Positions 63,438 through 64,000 of a stretch of 64,000 bases of DNA are shown here, piece after piece (position 1 is the stretch's first letter; every line of letters begins with the position of its first letter). The translations under genes and the position numbers were made by a program. The notes under the pieces were generated by a model that was given only the letters and a program-made list of their open reading frames with translations, had not been told where the DNA came from and searched no databases. Location: the NCBI RefSeq assembly GCF_004339745.1, contig NZ_SMGP01000003.1, positions 930,001-994,000 on the forward strand, in the 5' to 3' direction. The DNA is from Paraburkholderia sp. BL9I2N2. Its GTDB lineage: Bacteria; Pseudomonadota; Gammaproteobacteria; Burkholderiales; Burkholderiaceae.

Positions 63438-64000
63438 TTACTGCTCAGATCGCCTCTCTTGCAGCCGGCCAATGCCTTTCGGGACCGCCGCCAGCAACTC
63501 CGTTGTGTAGCGCTCGCGTGGTTCGAACAGCACCTGATCCACGGCTCCCGCTTCGACGACGCGCCCTTCTCGCATCACCACCACCCGCTGGCACAACTCG
63601 CCGACCAGCGCCAGATCGTGGCTGATCACGACCAGCGAGACACCGGCGCTCTGGTGGAGGTCGCGCAGCAGCCGGATGATCTCCGCCTGGATCGATACGT
63701 CGAGCGCGGAAGTGGGTTCATCGGCAACGACCAGTTCCGGACGGCGCGCGAGCGCCCGTGCGATGCCCACGCGTTGGCGCTGGCCGCCCGATAACTGATG
63801 CGGATAGCGCGCCAGCACGAATGCCGGCAGCCGCACCATGTCGAGCAACTGGCGCACCGGCACGCCGTCGTTGCCGATCGCTTCCGCCAGCGTCGTGGCA
63901 ATCGTCTTGCGCGGGTTCAGTGAGTTCGTCGTGCTTTGGAACACCATCTGGACACGCTCGCGAAACGTCGCGTTCTGCGCTCGCGTCATCGTGTTCAACG
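63438..64000 (-). CDS. Peptide/opine-type ABC transporter ATPase, C-terminal part (cut by window edge)
   Basis: The frame is open to the right edge. It contains the Q-loop (VQMVFQSTTNSLNPRKTI), ABC signature LSGGQRQRVGIARAL, Walker B VVADEPTSALD, and the switch His in VVISHDLALVGELC. It ends in a short C-terminal extension (YTTELLAAVPKG) as in DppF/OppF. Walker A lies beyond the window. The Q-loop NSLNPR is typical of oligopeptide-family ATPases, which also import opines, glutathione and other amides. It probably feeds the hyu operon downstream. Confidence 0.9.
   Translation of the reverse strand, partial: LNTMTRAQNATFRERVQMVFQSTTNSLNPRKTIATTLAEAIGNDGVPVRQLLDMVRLPAFVLARYPHQLSGGQRQRVGIARALARRPELVVADEPTSALDVSIQAEIIRLLRDLHQSAGVSLVVISHDLALVGELCQRVVVMREGRVVEAGAVDQVLFEPRERYTTELLAAVPKGIGRLQERRSEQ

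Noticed and set aside
1..64000. tRNA, rRNA, CRISPR arrays, prophage, plasmid replication genes
   Set aside because: None recognised by eye on either strand.

Overview
The window looks like part of a secondary replicon or accessory chromosome region of a Burkholderia sensu lato species (Paraburkholderia, Caballeronia or Burkholderia). This is inferred from the high G+C content with strong C/G bias at third codon positions, three 16-strand-type porins whose mature N-termini read QSSVTLYG or QSSVQLYG, and a complete malonate decarboxylase operon with MadLM. No rRNA, tRNA, CRISPR array or replication origin was seen. Many decayed genes and transposase scraps sit between the intact operons.

Left part (1-7.3 kb): the end of a YkgJ-like Cys-cluster gene; a doubly truncated polyamine-binding-protein (PotF-like) pseudogene; a LysR / AhpD-like / membrane-protein set opposite a second LysR gene; and a secreted Gly-Asp-His-rich protein with its own hairpin terminator.

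Central catabolic island (7.5-29.3 kb): two porins, an NCS2 permease, an MFS transporter and a GntR/FCD regulator, followed by a long plus-strand run. That run encodes a carboxymuconolactone-decarboxylase-like protein, an enol-lactonase-like hydrolase, CoxG, a three-subunit molybdenum hydroxylase, a crotonase-fold protein, UbiD plus UbiX, succinate-semialdehyde dehydrogenase, a second UbiD with its own MFS transporter, and the Mo-cofactor chaperone XdhC. A repeated AT-rich element (core GTAATACAAT) lies before the second porin, before the MFS/NCS2 pair, in the gntR/CMD divergent gap and before the second ubiD. This suggests one GntR regulon. No CoA ligase is present. The gene set can be read as a CoA-independent route for a furan (or related heteroaromatic) carboxylate: decarboxylation, ring hydroxylation, butenolide decarboxylation, enol-lactone opening to succinate semialdehyde, then succinate. 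This is the most interesting candidate in the window and it is a hypothesis.

Middle part (29.3-43.7 kb): an IS6-type transposase scrap, a universal stress protein, an Nramp Mn transporter, an L-lactate permease, a decayed MocR-type regulator, then mdcA-B-C-D-E-madL-madM-mdcG-mdcH with a convergent LysR regulator mdcR. These genes cover malonate uptake, synthesis and attachment of the phosphoribosyl-dephospho-CoA prosthetic group, and decarboxylation to acetate.

Right part (43.7-64 kb): a mosaic of intact single genes (FAD-linked oxidase, ClC channel, glycine-zipper protein, GH13 enzyme, DUF4142-like protein, K+ channel, sterol-desaturase-like protein) mixed with remnants (IS5-like, IS6, outer-membrane transporter tail, C-terminal part of a GH63-like glucosidase). 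At the far right a minus-strand set encodes a peptide-type ABC ATPase (cut by the window edge), a porin, HyuA/HyuB-type hydantoinase/oxoprolinase and an alanine-racemase-like protein, probably for uptake and opening of a cyclic amide.
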